From positions 1 through 58,070 of the IMG/VR virus record IMGVR_UViG_3300048583_000114: a DNA stretch of 58,070 bases. The stretch is one strand, 5' to 3'. This document shows, piece by piece, positions 22,639-31,297 of this stretch. Both the position numbers and the translations under genes were made by a program. The DNA is from a virus. Numbering within the stretch: position 1 is the stretch's first letter; each line of letters starts with the position of its first letter. The notes under the pieces are model-generated. The model saw only the letters and a program-made list of their open reading frames with translations, was not told the origin of the DNA and did not search any database.

Positions 22639-24486
22639 ATGGACCGGCTGCCGCGCATTGCGCTGGACTTCGAGACGTACTACGACAAGCGCACCTACTC
22701 GCTCAGACTGATGACGACCGAGGAGTACATCCGCGACAGCCGGTTCCAAGTCATCGGGTTCTCGCTGGTCAGCGAGAGTGGTGCACGCAAGTGGGTCACC
22801 GGCCCGGACGATCACATCCGCGCCGAGCTGGCCAAGGTGCCGTGGGACAAGGTTGCGGTCGTCGCCCACAACGCTCCGTTCGACGGTGCCATCCTCACAT
22901 GGCGCTACGGCTTCAAGCCGGCGCAGTGGATCGACACACTCGGCGCGAGCCGGGCGTTGTATTCCTGCGCACCCAGTCACTCGCTGGATGCGATGGCAAT
23001 GCACCACCTGATGCCGGAGAAGCACGCCGGCGCGCTCGATGAGTGGGACGGGGTCCGCCGGGAGCAGGGCACCCCGCAGATGTTGCACCGCATGGGCGAA
23101 TACTGCATGCACGACGCCACACTGGCGATGGCATTGGCCCTGCTGTACGAGGACCGGCTGCCGTGGATGGAGTGGCGCCTGATCGACATCACTACCCGCA
23201 TGTTCACCGAGCCTATGTTCGACGGCGACGCGCCACTGTTCGATGCGCTCGCCCAGAAGGAGATCACCCGGACCGATGAGCTGCTGCGCTCGCTGAAGAC
23301 CGATGCCAAGGCACTGGGGTCGAACGATGCCTTCGCGGCGCTACTGGAGCAGATGGGCGTCGAGCCGCCGCGCAAGACCAGCCCGACCACTGGCAAGGAG
23401 GTCTACGCCTTCGCCAAGACCGACCCCGGCATGCAGGAGTTGCTGGAGGGCGCCGATGCGGACGTGGCGCTGCTGGCCGAGGCGCGGCTGCGCGTGAAGT
23501 CGACCAACGTGGTGACCCGGTCGCAGCGCATGGCTGACATTGCCCGCCGCGGGAAGATACCGATCCCGCTCAATTACTGGGGCGCCATGGTCACCGGCCG
23601 GCACTCCGGTGGCGGCAAGATGAACGCGCTCAACCTGCACGTGAAGTCCGGCATCCGCTCCGGGTTCCGCGCACCCCCGGGGTATGTGGTGATCAGCGGC
23701 GACTCCGCGCAGATCGAGTTGCGGTCGACCCTGTACCTGTCGAGGGAGGATGCGCCGCTGGAGATTCTTCGTGCCGGGGGCGACCTGTACAAGGACACGG
23801 CGGCCAAGCTGTTCAGTGTGCCGATAGAACAAGTGCAGCCGCCCCAGCGCAAGGTGGGCAAGATCGCTGACCTGTCGCTGCAGTACGGCGCCGGCGACAA
23901 GACGTTCAAGGGCATGCTGCGCAAGGAGGGCGTGCACAAGGACATCCCCGGGGTCGACCTAGACCTGCTGGCGCGGAACACGGTGTTCGGCTACCGGGCG
24001 TCCAAGCTGATGGTGGTGAAGCAGTGGGAACGCGCCGCCGCGGCGCTGTCGTCCATGCGGCATGGTCGCTCCGGGTATCTGGATCAGCGCGGCATCGTGC
24101 GGTTCGAGGGCAACACGTTCGCCATTCCCGGCTACCCGCCGGTGGAGTACGCTGACCTGCGATTCGATCGCAGCGATGACGGGCGGATCGAGTTTGCATA
24201 CACCCGCGGGCGATTCAGGCGCCGGCTGTACGGCCCGAAGGTAGTCGAGAACATGGTGCAGTATTTCGCACGTATGATCGTCATGCTGCAGACGGTCATG
24301 TACGCCGAGCGGTTCCCCGTGCACCTGTCGGTGTACGACGAGATCGTGTCGGTCGTGCCCGAGGACGTGGCGGAGGAGGCCGCCCGGTACATGCAGGAGT
24401 GCCTGTCAACCACGCCGCTGTTCTGCACTGACCTGCCCGTGAAGGGGGAGGTACACATCGGCCCAACCTTCGGAGATGTGAAGTGA
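22639..24486 (+). CDS. DNA polymerase, family A, with 3'-5' exonuclease domain
   Basis: A 615-residue replicative polymerase. DEDDy exonuclease: ALDFETYYD (D10, E12), AHNAPFDG (N78, D82) and YCMHDA (Y155, D159). Polymerase domain: motif A SGDSAQIELRS (D355), the O-helix region RKVGKIADLSLQYG (K408) and motif C HLSVYDEI (D567), where Tyr replaces the more common His before Asp-Glu. ATG at 22639 chosen because the longer frame overlaps the previous gene. The stop overlaps the next gene (ATGTGAAGT region). Confidence 0.95.
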   Translation: MDRLPRIALDFETYYDKRTYSLRLMTTEEYIRDSRFQVIGFSLVSESGARKWVTGPDDHIRAELAKVPWDKVAVVAHNAPFDGAILTWRYGFKPAQWIDTLGASRALYSCAPSHSLDAMAMHHLMPEKHAGALDEWDGVRREQGTPQMLHRMGEYCMHDATLAMALALLYEDRLPWMEWRLIDITTRMFTEPMFDGDAPLFDALAQKEITRTDELLRSLKTDAKALGSNDAFAALLEQMGVEPPRKTSPTTGKEVYAFAKTDPGMQELLEGADADVALLAEARLRVKSTNVVTRSQRMADIARRGKIPIPLNYWGAMVTGRHSGGGKMNALNLHVKSGIRSGFRAPPGYVVISGDSAQIELRSTLYLSREDAPLEILRAGGDLYKDTAAKLFSVPIEQVQPPQRKVGKIADLSLQYGAGDKTFKGMLRKEGVHKDIPGVDLDLLARNTVFGYRASKLMVVKQWERAAAALSSMRHGRSGYLDQRGIVRFEGNTFAIPGYPPVEYADLRFDRSDDGRIEFAYTRGRFRRRLYGPKVVENMVQYFARMIVMLQTVMYAERFPVHLSVYDEIVSVVPEDVAEEAARYMQECLSTTPLFCTDLPVKGEVHIGPTFGDVK

Positions 24487-25142
24487 AGTTTCCCATATCG
24501 TTTTCCCGGCTGGTCAAGATGGAGCAGTGCCCGGCGCAGTTCGAGGCGCTATACATCACCAAGGTCGTGCAGGACACAGGGTCGGAGGCATCGCGCCACG
24601 GCGACGTGGTGCACAAGGCGCTGCAGGTGGCAGTCGACACCGGCATGTCGCCAAGCGTGTTCCCCGAGGTGGTCAGGCCGCTGATCGAGTGGAAGCAGCG
24701 CCCGGGGGTGACGGTGCGCACCGAGCAGCAACTGGCCATCGACGAGAACCTGAAGCCCACCGACTGGTTCAGCAAGACCGCATGGTTCCGGGCGATTATC
24801 GACGTGAACGTGGTCGACGCCCCGCGCAACTTCGCCATGCAGCTCGACTGGAAGACCGGCAAGATCAAGCCCGAGGCGACCCAGCTGGCCATCTTCTCGC
24901 TGTTCGGGTTCATCTTCTACCCCGAGGTCGAGCGCATCAAGTCCGCCTATGTGTGGCTGGGGCACGGGCAGGTGACCGACATGATGATGAGCAGGAAGGA
25001 CGCTGCGGTTGCGTGGGATGCGCTGTCCCCGCGGCTGGAGCGGTACCAAGGGCACATCGACAGCGGAGACTTCCCGACGCGGCCGTCGGGGCTCTGCCCG
25101 TGGTGCCCGAAGAAACACCTGTGCCCGGATGCCCGGGTGTAG
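24483..25142 (+). CDS. Cas4/RecB-like PD-(D/E)XK exonuclease with probable Fe-S cluster
   Basis: A 219-residue protein starting at GTG. SFSRLVKMEQCPAQF carries Cys14, and the C-terminus has CPWCPKKHLC (C-x2-C-x5-C), the arrangement that holds a 4Fe-4S cluster in Cas4 and AddB. The nuclease core MQLDWKTGK gives D122 and K124, with a His-containing early helix (SRHGDVVHKAL). Directly follows the DNA polymerase with a 4-base overlap, so a role in DNA recombination or end processing is likely. Confidence 0.85.
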   Translation: MKFPISFSRLVKMEQCPAQFEALYITKVVQDTGSEASRHGDVVHKALQVAVDTGMSPSVFPEVVRPLIEWKQRPGVTVRTEQQLAIDENLKPTDWFSKTAWFRAIIDVNVVDAPRNFAMQLDWKTGKIKPEATQLAIFSLFGFIFYPEVERIKSAYVWLGHGQVTDMMMSRKDAAVAWDALSPRLERYQGHIDSGDFPTRPSGLCPWCPKKHLCPDARV

Positions 25143-25149
25143 GCCACGC

Positions 25150-25163
25150 TGGTTGTGCAACCA
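25150..25163. promoter_or_regulatory. Palindrome copy TGGTTGTGCAACCA before the 25175 gene
   Basis: One central mismatch from the consensus. It runs straight into AAGGAGA, so a bound protein could affect ribosome access or transcription. Confidence 0.6.
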
Positions 25164-25174
25164 AGGAGACTGAC

Positions 25175-25561
25175 ATGGGTGATCGAGTATTGCTGCAGTG
25201 CGTAGCCGGCCACGGCACGGCGAAGCAGGAGGTGGGGCCGGTGCTGTACTTGCACTGGGAGGGCGACAAAGCGCCGGATGTGGTGGCTGTGCTGGCCGAG
25301 CGGATGAAGGACCGCGGGTCGATCGGCGACGTGGTGTACTGCTCTGCCCGGCTGGTAGAGGCGGCACTCGACGCTTGCGGGCTGCGCGGGACAGACACCG
25401 GCATCGGCATGTGGAACCACGACACGCCGCTGACTGCCAAGGACTCGCACGGCGACGCCGGGTGCGTACTGATCCATGTTGACAAGAAGTTCCGTTGCGA
25501 CTGCATGGGCGGTTACCTGAAGACGGGCGCAGACGGGTTTCCGGCGATGGGGGGTGTGTGA
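25175..25561 (+). CDS. Protein of unknown function (128 aa)
   Basis: MGDRVLLQCVAGHGTAKQEV, a compact alpha/beta protein ending in a Cys-containing KKFRCDCMGGYLKTG. AAGGAGA upstream. The last codon overlaps the next ATG. Confidence 0.78.
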   Translation: MGDRVLLQCVAGHGTAKQEVGPVLYLHWEGDKAPDVVAVLAERMKDRGSIGDVVYCSARLVEAALDACGLRGTDTGIGMWNHDTPLTAKDSHGDAGCVLIHVDKKFRCDCMGGYLKTGADGFPAMGGV

Positions 25562-25782
25562 TGAACGGAACCGACAAGACACTCGTATATGGGGTATGCA
25601 TCGTCGCGGTGCTGGTAATCGCGCTGGTTGGCATGAGCAACATGCGCGCCGCGAACGAAGCGCGGGCTATCGGCGAGGCCATCGAGGCCGGAGTGAACCC
25701 GATCGCTGCCCGGTGCGCAATCGTGGGGACGAACGGAATCGAGGCGCTGTGCTTGGCGGCGCTGCAGGAGGCCGAGCGATGA
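25561..25782 (+). CDS. Small single-pass membrane protein (73 aa)
   Basis: MNGTDKTLVYGVCIVAVLVI: one hydrophobic segment at residues 8-25, then a helical soluble tail (NEARAIGEAIEAG). Overlaps its neighbours by 1 and 4 bases. Confidence 0.72.
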   Translation: MNGTDKTLVYGVCIVAVLVIALVGMSNMRAANEARAIGEAIEAGVNPIAARCAIVGTNGIEALCLAALQEAER

Positions 25783-25991
25783 AGCCCTTTGACCGGTGGT
25801 GGAAGCAGTGGCGGCGCCGGGTGTGGCGGCGCGGGTACGACTGTGCGGCCGGTGAGTTGCTACGCGGCGCGTCGCCTAGGTGCATTGAGGGGTTGTACGA
25901 CCTGTGCGACATCGAGGGTGGCGAGTATGCCGAGGGTATCCGCGAAGCCATCGCTGACTGGAACCGACTGGAGAGGAGGAGCAAGCAATGA
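25779..25991 (+). CDS. Small protein of unknown function (70 aa)
   Basis: MKPFDRWWKQWRRRVWRRGY, strongly basic and Trp-rich N-terminus, acidic middle (CDIEGGEYAEGI). Four-base overlaps on both sides. Confidence 0.7.
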   Translation: MKPFDRWWKQWRRRVWRRGYDCAAGELLRGASPRCIEGLYDLCDIEGGEYAEGIREAIADWNRLERRSKQ

Positions 25992-26278
25992 CAAATGACC
26001 CCACGAACCATCCCCTCTACCCCATCCTGATGGCGGTCATCGAGCAGGTGACCAAGGGCAAGGGCGAGCGGCACGGGGGCGAAGCGACGCCGTTCCTTGA
26101 GCAGCAGTGGACGACACTGGCGCGGGTGCACGGCCGGGGGTTTCTCACCGGGCAGGCGGCGAAGAAGCTGAACGAAGCCGTCGACCGAGGGCTGCAGGAC
26201 GTGGCGTTCGAGCGCGAGGTGCTGGGTGCCATCGCGTACATCGGCATGGCTGTGCTGTTCGACCGAGGAGAGGTGTGA
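25988..26278 (+). CDS. Protein of unknown function (96 aa)
   Basis: MTNDPTNHPLYPILMAVIEQ, helical; resembles small phage proteins with a GQAAKKLNEAVDRG segment but I cannot name a family. GGAGGAGC upstream. Confidence 0.72.
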   Translation: MTNDPTNHPLYPILMAVIEQVTKGKGERHGGEATPFLEQQWTTLARVHGRGFLTGQAAKKLNEAVDRGLQDVAFEREVLGAIAYIGMAVLFDRGEV

Positions 26279-26448
26279 TGATCGAAATCCTGACTGTGCT
26301 GGGGACCATCGGCGGCCTGTTGTTCTTGGCGCTGATCGTCGGCGTGATCCTGCTGGCGGTGTTCTGCCTGATCGTTGGATACGTCGGCTGTCGGATCGGG
26401 CGGCGCGTGATGCAAATCGAAGCGATGGAAGGGAGGATTCCGCGATGA
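26278..26448 (+). CDS. Small membrane protein (56 aa)
   Basis: MIEILTVLGTIGGLLFLALI: a long hydrophobic stretch (residues 4-40, one long or two short membrane segments), then a basic tail. Possible accessory lysis or host-membrane factor; no proof. Overlaps the next gene (ATGA). Confidence 0.7.
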   Translation: MIEILTVLGTIGGLLFLALIVGVILLAVFCLIVGYVGCRIGRRVMQIEAMEGRIPR

Positions 26449-26813
26449 GCAAAAAGCCAACCCGAGATCGGTGCAAGGAAGCGGTGTACGCCCCGGGCAT
26501 GTTCCGCAGTTCGCAGTGTGCGAAGTACGCGGTGAAGGAGGGCTACTGCGCGCAGCACCACCCCGACGCGGTGAAGGCTCGGCAAGAGAAGTCGATGGAG
26601 ACGTACAAGGCAAAGCAGGAAGCCGAGCGGAGTCGATACAAAGCATACGGCGACGCGCTGCTCAGGGAAGAACTCGCCGCCGCGAAGGCGGATGCGGAGA
26701 GGTATCGGTGGCTACGAATGAATCGTCTTTGGCTCAAGGCGAATCTGCCTATGCTAGCCGCGCCACAGTTAGATGCCGCCATCGACGCCGCCATCGCCAA
26801 GGAGAAGGCATGA
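26445..26813 (+). CDS. Helical protein with Cys/His motif (122 aa)
   Basis: MSKKPTRDRCKEAVY, followed by SSQCAKYAVKEGYCAQHH, a CHC-type metal-binding candidate common in phage early genes. A long coiled-coil helix follows (residues 45-85). Confidence 0.75.
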   Translation: MSKKPTRDRCKEAVYAPGMFRSSQCAKYAVKEGYCAQHHPDAVKARQEKSMETYKAKQEAERSRYKAYGDALLREELAAAKADAERYRWLRMNRLWLKANLPMLAAPQLDAAIDAAIAKEKA

Positions 26814-27070
26814 CCACGATGCAAGACCAGTCGCGCAAGTTCTCCGGCGCATTGCAGGCCGTGCCGACTCTGGAGCAGGTCACCGCCGGGTCGGTCCTAC
26901 GCATAGCCGATGCCGTCGAGAAGATGGCGGCGAATTACGACATCCTGCGCGATGACCGCGACTACTGGAAAGCGAGATGCGCGCGGTACGAACAGTTACT
27001 TGACATAGAGCGCCGTCGAACGGCCGTGCTGCGCGGAGTCGTCAAGCGGATGAAGGAGAAAGCATCGTGA
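26810..27070 (+). CDS. Coiled-coil protein (86 aa)
   Basis: MTTMQDQSRKFSGALQAVPT, mostly helical (ADAVEKMAANYDILRDDRDY, YEQLLDIERRRTAVLRGV). No known family. Starts in the previous stop (ATGA). Confidence 0.7.
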   Translation: MTTMQDQSRKFSGALQAVPTLEQVTAGSVLRIADAVEKMAANYDILRDDRDYWKARCARYEQLLDIERRRTAVLRGVVKRMKEKAS

Positions 27071-27369
27071 TCACCATCACCGAAGTGATCGAGCAGTGCG
27101 CGAAGATGGTCGAACCAACCGATGCACACCGAAACAACCCATACGACTACATCAGCGGCAGAGAGGCAGTGGAGGTGCTAGAGCTTCTTGCTAACAACAT
27201 CCGCGCCCTCGCCGCGCAGTATGAAGGCTGCATCGTGGCGGATGGTGAGCCGGTAGCCGAAGTCAAGCGGTATCAACAATGGGCGTGCGACGTTGTATTG
27301 GTTGATGCCGGCACGCACGAAGAACTCGCCGGCAAACTTCTTTACCTCGCCAAGGAGCCAAAGCCATGA
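27067..27369 (+). CDS. Protein of unknown function (100 aa, GTG start)
   Basis: Starts GTGATCACC within the previous TGA; ITITEVIEQCAKMVEPTD, GREAVEVLELLANNIRAL and VAEVKRYQQWACDVVLV. Alpha/beta; similar layouts occur in small phage early proteins, unassigned. Confidence 0.7.
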   Translation: MITITEVIEQCAKMVEPTDAHRNNPYDYISGREAVEVLELLANNIRALAAQYEGCIVADGEPVAEVKRYQQWACDVVLVDAGTHEELAGKLLYLAKEPKP

Positions 27370-27902
27370 CCGAGAAGAACCATTGCCTATCCGGTGACGT
27401 GTGCAATACGCCCATCGCTTGCATCGAGAAGGGTTGCCACATCGTGCGCGAAGCAAAGAAAGAAATGACCGAGCCGATCAAGCTGCCGCCTTTTAGTCCG
27501 AATCTGCGGGTAAGCGAAAGACAGCGCGAGTTTGCGCAAGACTACGCCCGCCTCGCCGTCGAGCAGGCAACGGCGGAGTTGCGGGCGGAGTTGGCGGCTG
27601 TGACAGAACGGGCTGAGAATTTGGACCGTGCGAAAGAGTTTATGCGCTGTGCCCTGTCAGTAAGAACTGACGAGCGCGACGAAGCCCGTGCCGAACTGGC
27701 GCGGCTGACGACTTTGCGGCCGATTAAGACTGCGCCGACAGACGGCACGGAAATCATGCTCTACAACGGCAAGCGCCGGGCTACCGGCTTCTACGGTAAG
27801 CCAGAAGGTTGGGCCAACCCGAAGATGTTTATCTGGCCCTACATCAAAGTGAACCCGACCCACTGGACCCCGCTCCCGCCCGTGAAGGAGGCAGACAAGT
27901 GA
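27366..27902 (+). CDS. Coiled-coil plus DUF551-like domain protein (178 aa)
   Basis: The N-terminus has CNTPIACIEKGC, followed by a long coiled coil (residues 60-115). The C-terminal part reads RPIKTAPTDGTEIMLYN and ends THWTPLPP, the pattern of DUF551-type phage domains. This domain is widespread in phage early operons; its function is unknown. Confidence 0.75.
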   Translation: MTEKNHCLSGDVCNTPIACIEKGCHIVREAKKEMTEPIKLPPFSPNLRVSERQREFAQDYARLAVEQATAELRAELAAVTERAENLDRAKEFMRCALSVRTDERDEARAELARLTTLRPIKTAPTDGTEIMLYNGKRRATGFYGKPEGWANPKMFIWPYIKVNPTHWTPLPPVKEADK

Positions 27903-28093
27903 GCAACAGATATATGACCAACCTCGGCCGCAAATGGGTCGGGTACAAGTTTCCTCGCCCGTGGAAATACTGGCACATACGATGGGCGTCCAAGCGCGGC
28001 GGTGCGCGGTGGGCATACAACTTTCCGCAGTCTTGCCCTGAATGGGCTTGCCAGCATTGCCGACCTGTGGCCGGAAAGAGGGCAGACAAATGA
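27899..28093 (+). CDS. Small basic aromatic protein (64 aa, GTG start)
   Basis: SNRYMTNLGRKWVGYKFPRP after a GTG start; rich in Trp, Tyr, Arg and Lys, with a CPEWACQHC pair near the end. Four-base overlaps with neighbours (GTGA, ATGA). Confidence 0.6.
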   Translation: MSNRYMTNLGRKWVGYKFPRPWKYWHIRWASKRGGARWAYNFPQSCPEWACQHCRPVAGKRADK

Positions 28094-28167
28094 GCGACAT
28101 CGAAGTGATCTGCGCAACTATCGTGCTTGTAGTCGGAATTCTTGCTGCTGCGTGGATGAACCGATGA
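28090..28167 (+). CDS. Micro membrane protein (25 aa)
   Basis: MSDIEVICATIVLVVGILAA and five more residues; a single hydrophobic helix with an acidic head. It overlaps both neighbours by 4 bases (ATGA), which supports real translation despite its length. Confidence 0.5.
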   Translation: MSDIEVICATIVLVVGILAAAWMNR

Positions 28168-28346
28168 TGCGGCGCTATAGATTGCATGCGGCGCTTCACC
28201 GAAATAACCAGCGGACGCGAGCAAATCCGTACTCGTTAAAACGTGTATGGGGCAGCGGCATGCGCGTTGCTTGCGGATGGGCGTGCGCTGCGTGTCTGCC
28301 GATGCGGATCAGAACGAGGGCGAAGATGATGAGGAAACTACGATGA
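28164..28346 (+). CDS. Small basic protein (60 aa)
   Basis: MMRRYRLHAALHRNNQRTRA and on to RIRTRAKMMRKLR. Highly basic with no family. Overlaps neighbours by 4 bases, otherwise weakly supported. Confidence 0.45.
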   Translation: MMRRYRLHAALHRNNQRTRANPYSLKRVWGSGMRVACGWACAACLPMRIRTRAKMMRKLR

Positions 28347-28681
28347 GCGCCGGCGAATGGGCTTTTGCTAGCTTCTTTCTAATATGGGCAGGTTGGCTAG
28401 TTGTTGCGGTTGCGTTATGCCGCCGATCAGGGAGGCCGCCAGTGCGCTATCCGCGGCCTCTTAGGGCCGAGTGCGAACCGCAGCACGCCAACGAAGACGG
28501 CTGGACGGATTGGATAACGCCTGTTACGTCCGGCTACCTGATGCAGTGCTGCGACTGCAAGCTGATCCACGAAGTCGAGTTCCGGGTAGCGCATCGGGTT
28601 AACGGCGGTGCTGACGAATACACCGTCGAGGACGCAGACTTCCGCGCGCAGTTCAGGATGCGCAGAAAGGCAACGCCATGA
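28343..28681 (+). CDS. Membrane-anchored protein with Cys motif (112 aa)
   Basis: An N-terminal membrane segment (residues 6-24, FFLIWAGWLVVAVALC), then a soluble domain with MQCCDCKLIHEVEFRV and a TVEDADFRAQFRMRRK end. This CCDC-HEVEF pattern recurs in small phage proteins of unknown role. Confidence 0.75.
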   Translation: MSAGEWAFASFFLIWAGWLVVAVALCRRSGRPPVRYPRPLRAECEPQHANEDGWTDWITPVTSGYLMQCCDCKLIHEVEFRVAHRVNGGADEYTVEDADFRAQFRMRRKATP

Positions 28682-28923
28682 CCCCACGCGGACGCAAAGC
28701 CGTCGCCCGCACGCTGCGAGAGTGGGCTGCCGCGCATGAGCTAGGAAAAGCACCCCGCATTGATCTATCCAAGATGCCGCTCTACTTGGCGGCGCGGGCG
28801 CATTCGCACTCGTTTACGGTGCACGTCAGCGAACGCCGCATCGTAGAATCGCTTACAGGCAAAGAACTCGCCACCGGCCTGCTGCTGGCTGCGGCGGTGA
28901 TTGAGGCGGGGGATTCGGCGTGA
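28678..28923 (+). CDS. Small protein of unknown function (81 aa)
   Basis: MTPRGRKAVARTLREWAAAH, basic helix then a mixed segment (SFTVHVSERRIVESLTG). Overlaps both neighbours. Confidence 0.68.
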   Translation: MTPRGRKAVARTLREWAAAHELGKAPRIDLSKMPLYLAARAHSHSFTVHVSERRIVESLTGKELATGLLLAAAVIEAGDSA

Positions 28924-29063
28924 CCCCCAAGCGCTGCATCCAGTGTCGCTCCCGTCTGGCTGTGGCTACACTGTACCGCGGAGGCAAGCGTCAGCCCCGG
29001 TGTGCGGAGTGCATCGCCGCGCGCAAGCGTGCGGAGGCGCGCAACAAGAAGGAGGGTAAGTGA
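28920..29063 (+). CDS. Zinc-finger micro-protein (47 aa, GTG start)
   Basis: TPKRCIQCRSRLAVATLYRG with CIQC and, 22 residues later, CAEC, followed by a basic tail (ARKRAEARNKKEG). A complete small zinc ribbon. GTG overlaps the previous TGA; its own TGA overlaps the next ATG. Confidence 0.65.
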   Translation: MTPKRCIQCRSRLAVATLYRGGKRQPRCAECIAARKRAEARNKKEGK

Positions 29064-29218
29064 TGGATGCGTATGAGCGTCTGGTATTCCCGAAGTACGT
29101 AGGGTCGTACCGCGTTGGTGGTAACACCGGTGTGCTGCTTATGTTGGTGCGCAAGCCCTGCTGGTTCCGCCGCACTATGGTTCGGCTGGTGCTGGGCTGG
29201 GAGTGGGTAGACGGATGA
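29063..29218 (+). CDS. Micro-protein (51 aa)
   Basis: MDAYERLVFPKYVGSYRVGG, beta-like, basic and Trp-rich end (RKPCWFRRTMVRLVLGWEW). GGAGG upstream; the stop overlaps the VRR-NUC start. Confidence 0.6.
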   Translation: MDAYERLVFPKYVGSYRVGGNTGVLLMLVRKPCWFRRTMVRLVLGWEWVDG

Positions 29219-29526
29219 CCCCCATCCGCAACGAGCGGGGAGTCAAAGCCCGGGTCAAGACGATACTTAATTCTTACGGGCCGAGAGTCTGGTACTACAT
29301 GCCAGTGCCCGGTGGCTATGGCCGATCAGGTGTGCCAGACTTCGTTGGTTGCGCAAACAAGCGGTTCTTCAGCATCGAGACCAAGTTCGGCGGCAACCAG
29401 CCGACCCTGCACCAGTCGCAGGAACTCGCCGCCATAAAGGTTGCCGGGGGCTTGGCGTTTGTCATCGACGAGACGAACGTGGAAGGGCTGTCCATCGCCA
29501 TGGACCTGATCCTGCGAGAAACCTAG
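29215..29526 (+). CDS. VRR-NUC nuclease
   Basis: A 103-residue protein. GVKARVKTILNSYG, then VPGGYGRSGVPDFVGC with the catalytic Asp, FFSIETKFGG with the E-x-K pair, and HQSQELAAIKVAGG. This is the minimal VRR-NUC form of the PD-(D/E)XK fold, often a phage structure-specific nuclease or junction resolvase. ATG 29215 chosen over GTG 29203 because of the ATGA overlap. A one-mismatch palindrome (29346-29359) lies inside. Confidence 0.9.
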   Translation: MTPIRNERGVKARVKTILNSYGPRVWYYMPVPGGYGRSGVPDFVGCANKRFFSIETKFGGNQPTLHQSQELAAIKVAGGLAFVIDETNVEGLSIAMDLILRET

Positions 29527-29534
29527 GAGACATC

Positions 29535-29753
29535 ATGGAGTACGACGAGTCGACGCCGGAACCTGTACCGGCGCCGTTCACCGAAGCAGAGGTCGCAATC
29601 CTGACCCGCATGACCGAGTATCTGGAAGCGGACGCCAACCGCCGAGAAGCGCTGCGGCTGGAGTGGCGAGCCCGCCGGGCGATGCCGGAGACTGCCACCG
29701 AGCGACGCAAGGCTACGCGGGACGCGGACTTGGCACGGCTGCGGGAGCAGTGA
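29535..29753 (+). CDS. Small charged helical protein (72 aa)
   Basis: MEYDESTPEPVPAPFTEAEV and then a long helix rich in Arg and Glu (RREALRLEWRARRAMPETA). TAGGAGA upstream; TGATG overlap with the helicase gene. Confidence 0.7.
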   Translation: MEYDESTPEPVPAPFTEAEVAILTRMTEYLEADANRREALRLEWRARRAMPETATERRKATRDADLARLREQ

Positions 29754-31297
29754 TGCAACTGGTCGGTGACAAGCTGGTGTTCCCGGTGGTGGACACCTCG
29801 AACCTGCTGCAGGCGATACCGCATGCACGCTCACTGATGCACAACGGGCAGCTGCTCGCTGCCGTGCCGCATGGGCTCGACGAGACGCTGGTGCTGCGCA
29901 ACCTAGGCTACGAGCCGCCAGCCCCGCTGGAGCGCACCTACACATGGCCGGGCCGGTATACGCCCATGCCGCACCAGATCGCTACCGCATCGTTCCTGTC
30001 GCTGCGCAGGCGGGCCATGGTGCTGTCCTCGATGGGCACGGGCAAGACCATCAGCTCGCTGTGGGCAGCGGACTACCTGCTGCGCAGCAAGCACGCCACG
30101 CGGGTGCTGGTGGTAGCCAAGCTGTCGACCGTTCGCCCGGTGTGGGCACGGGAGATGGCGGCGTCGTTCCCCTACCGCACGCTGCATGTGCTGGTCGGTG
30201 ACAAGGCGAAGCAACACCGGGTGCTGGGGAATGTGCAGGACGGCGACTGGGCGGTCATCAACCACGACGGGTTCACCGGGCTCACGCAGCACCTGCGCAA
30301 GTTCGACCTGATCATCTACGATGAGGCGACCGCGGTGAAGACTACCGGGTCGATCCGGTTCCGCCGACTGTTCCGGTTTGTCGAGGAGAACAAGCCGTGG
30401 CTGTGGCTGCTCACCGGCACGCCGATCACGCAGACTCCGATGGATGCGTGGGCCTATGGCCGACTACTGGCCAGCCCCGCGCTGCCCCGGTCGAAGGCGA
30501 CCTTTGAAGACCTTGTCATGAACAAGGTGTCGAAGTTCAAGTCCGTCCCCCGGCCCAACGCCATCGCCGAATGCCAGAAGGTGCTCCAGCCGTCGATCCG
30601 GTTCTCGCTCGACGAGTGCGTGGCGCTGCCACCGCAGGTCATGGTGTACCGCGAATCCACTTTGTCCAAGACGCAGGCGGCGGTGTTCGCGGAGATGAAG
30701 GCCACGGCTGCCATCGCAGCGCACCAGATCACGGCGGCCAATGCGGCGGTCGTGGTGACCAAGCTGCTGCAGGTGTGCTGTGGCTGCGTCTACACCTCCG
30801 GCGGGGTCGTGCGCACGGCGGTCATCGACGCCGAGCAGAGGCTCACGACGCTGATGGATGTGCTGGACGAGGCGGGGGGCAAGGTTGTAGTGTTCGTACC
30901 CTTCCGCGCGGTTCTCGACTGGCTGGAAACTGCATTGACACAACGCGGCTATAGCGTAGCATCTGTCCATGGCGATGTGCCCGAGACGGAGCGCAGCAGG
31001 CGGTTCCATGCGTTCCAGCACGACGAGCATCCGCACTTCCTTCTCGCGCACCCGACAGTCGCCTCCCACGGGCACACACTGACGCGGGCGCAGACCGCGG
31101 TGTGGTACGTCCCGACGCATAGCCTAGAGACATACGAACAAGCCAACGCGCGCATCCAGCGCATTGGCACCACAGCAAGAACGCAGGTGGTGCACCTGCT
31201 GGCTACCTCGTTCGAGCGCGGCTTGTACACCCGGCTGCAGAACAAGCAGTCTGTCCTTAACGATTTTCTTGACCTAGTGAAGGGGGTAAACGAATGA
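29753..31297 (+). CDS. SNF2-like superfamily 2 helicase
   Basis: A 514-residue protein. PMPHQIATASFLS (Q-like region), Walker A SMGTGKT (K98), DEAT box IIYDEATAVKT (D190, E191), motif III LLTGTPITQTP. The C-terminal half has VFVPFRAVLDWLE and motif VI NARIQRIGTTART. A DNA translocase/helicase for replication or repair. Start ATG 29753 overlaps the previous TGA; the longer frame from 29663 is a shadow. Confidence 0.93.
   Translation: MQLVGDKLVFPVVDTSNLLQAIPHARSLMHNGQLLAAVPHGLDETLVLRNLGYEPPAPLERTYTWPGRYTPMPHQIATASFLSLRRRAMVLSSMGTGKTISSLWAADYLLRSKHATRVLVVAKLSTVRPVWAREMAASFPYRTLHVLVGDKAKQHRVLGNVQDGDWAVINHDGFTGLTQHLRKFDLIIYDEATAVKTTGSIRFRRLFRFVEENKPWLWLLTGTPITQTPMDAWAYGRLLASPALPRSKATFEDLVMNKVSKFKSVPRPNAIAECQKVLQPSIRFSLDECVALPPQVMVYRESTLSKTQAAVFAEMKATAAIAAHQITAANAAVVVTKLLQVCCGCVYTSGGVVRTAVIDAEQRLTTLMDVLDEAGGKVVVFVPFRAVLDWLETALTQRGYSVASVHGDVPETERSRRFHAFQHDEHPHFLLAHPTVASHGHTLTRAQTAVWYVPTHSLETYEQANARIQRIGTTARTQVVHLLATSFERGLYTRLQNKQSVLNDFLDLVKGVNE

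Noticed and set aside
30935-30962. Promoter-like TTGACA with TAGCAT at 16 bases inside the SNF2 helicase gene
   Set aside because: It lies within a coding region, the -10 is weak (4 of 6), and no gene start follows for more than 300 bases; kept only as a possible internal promoter.
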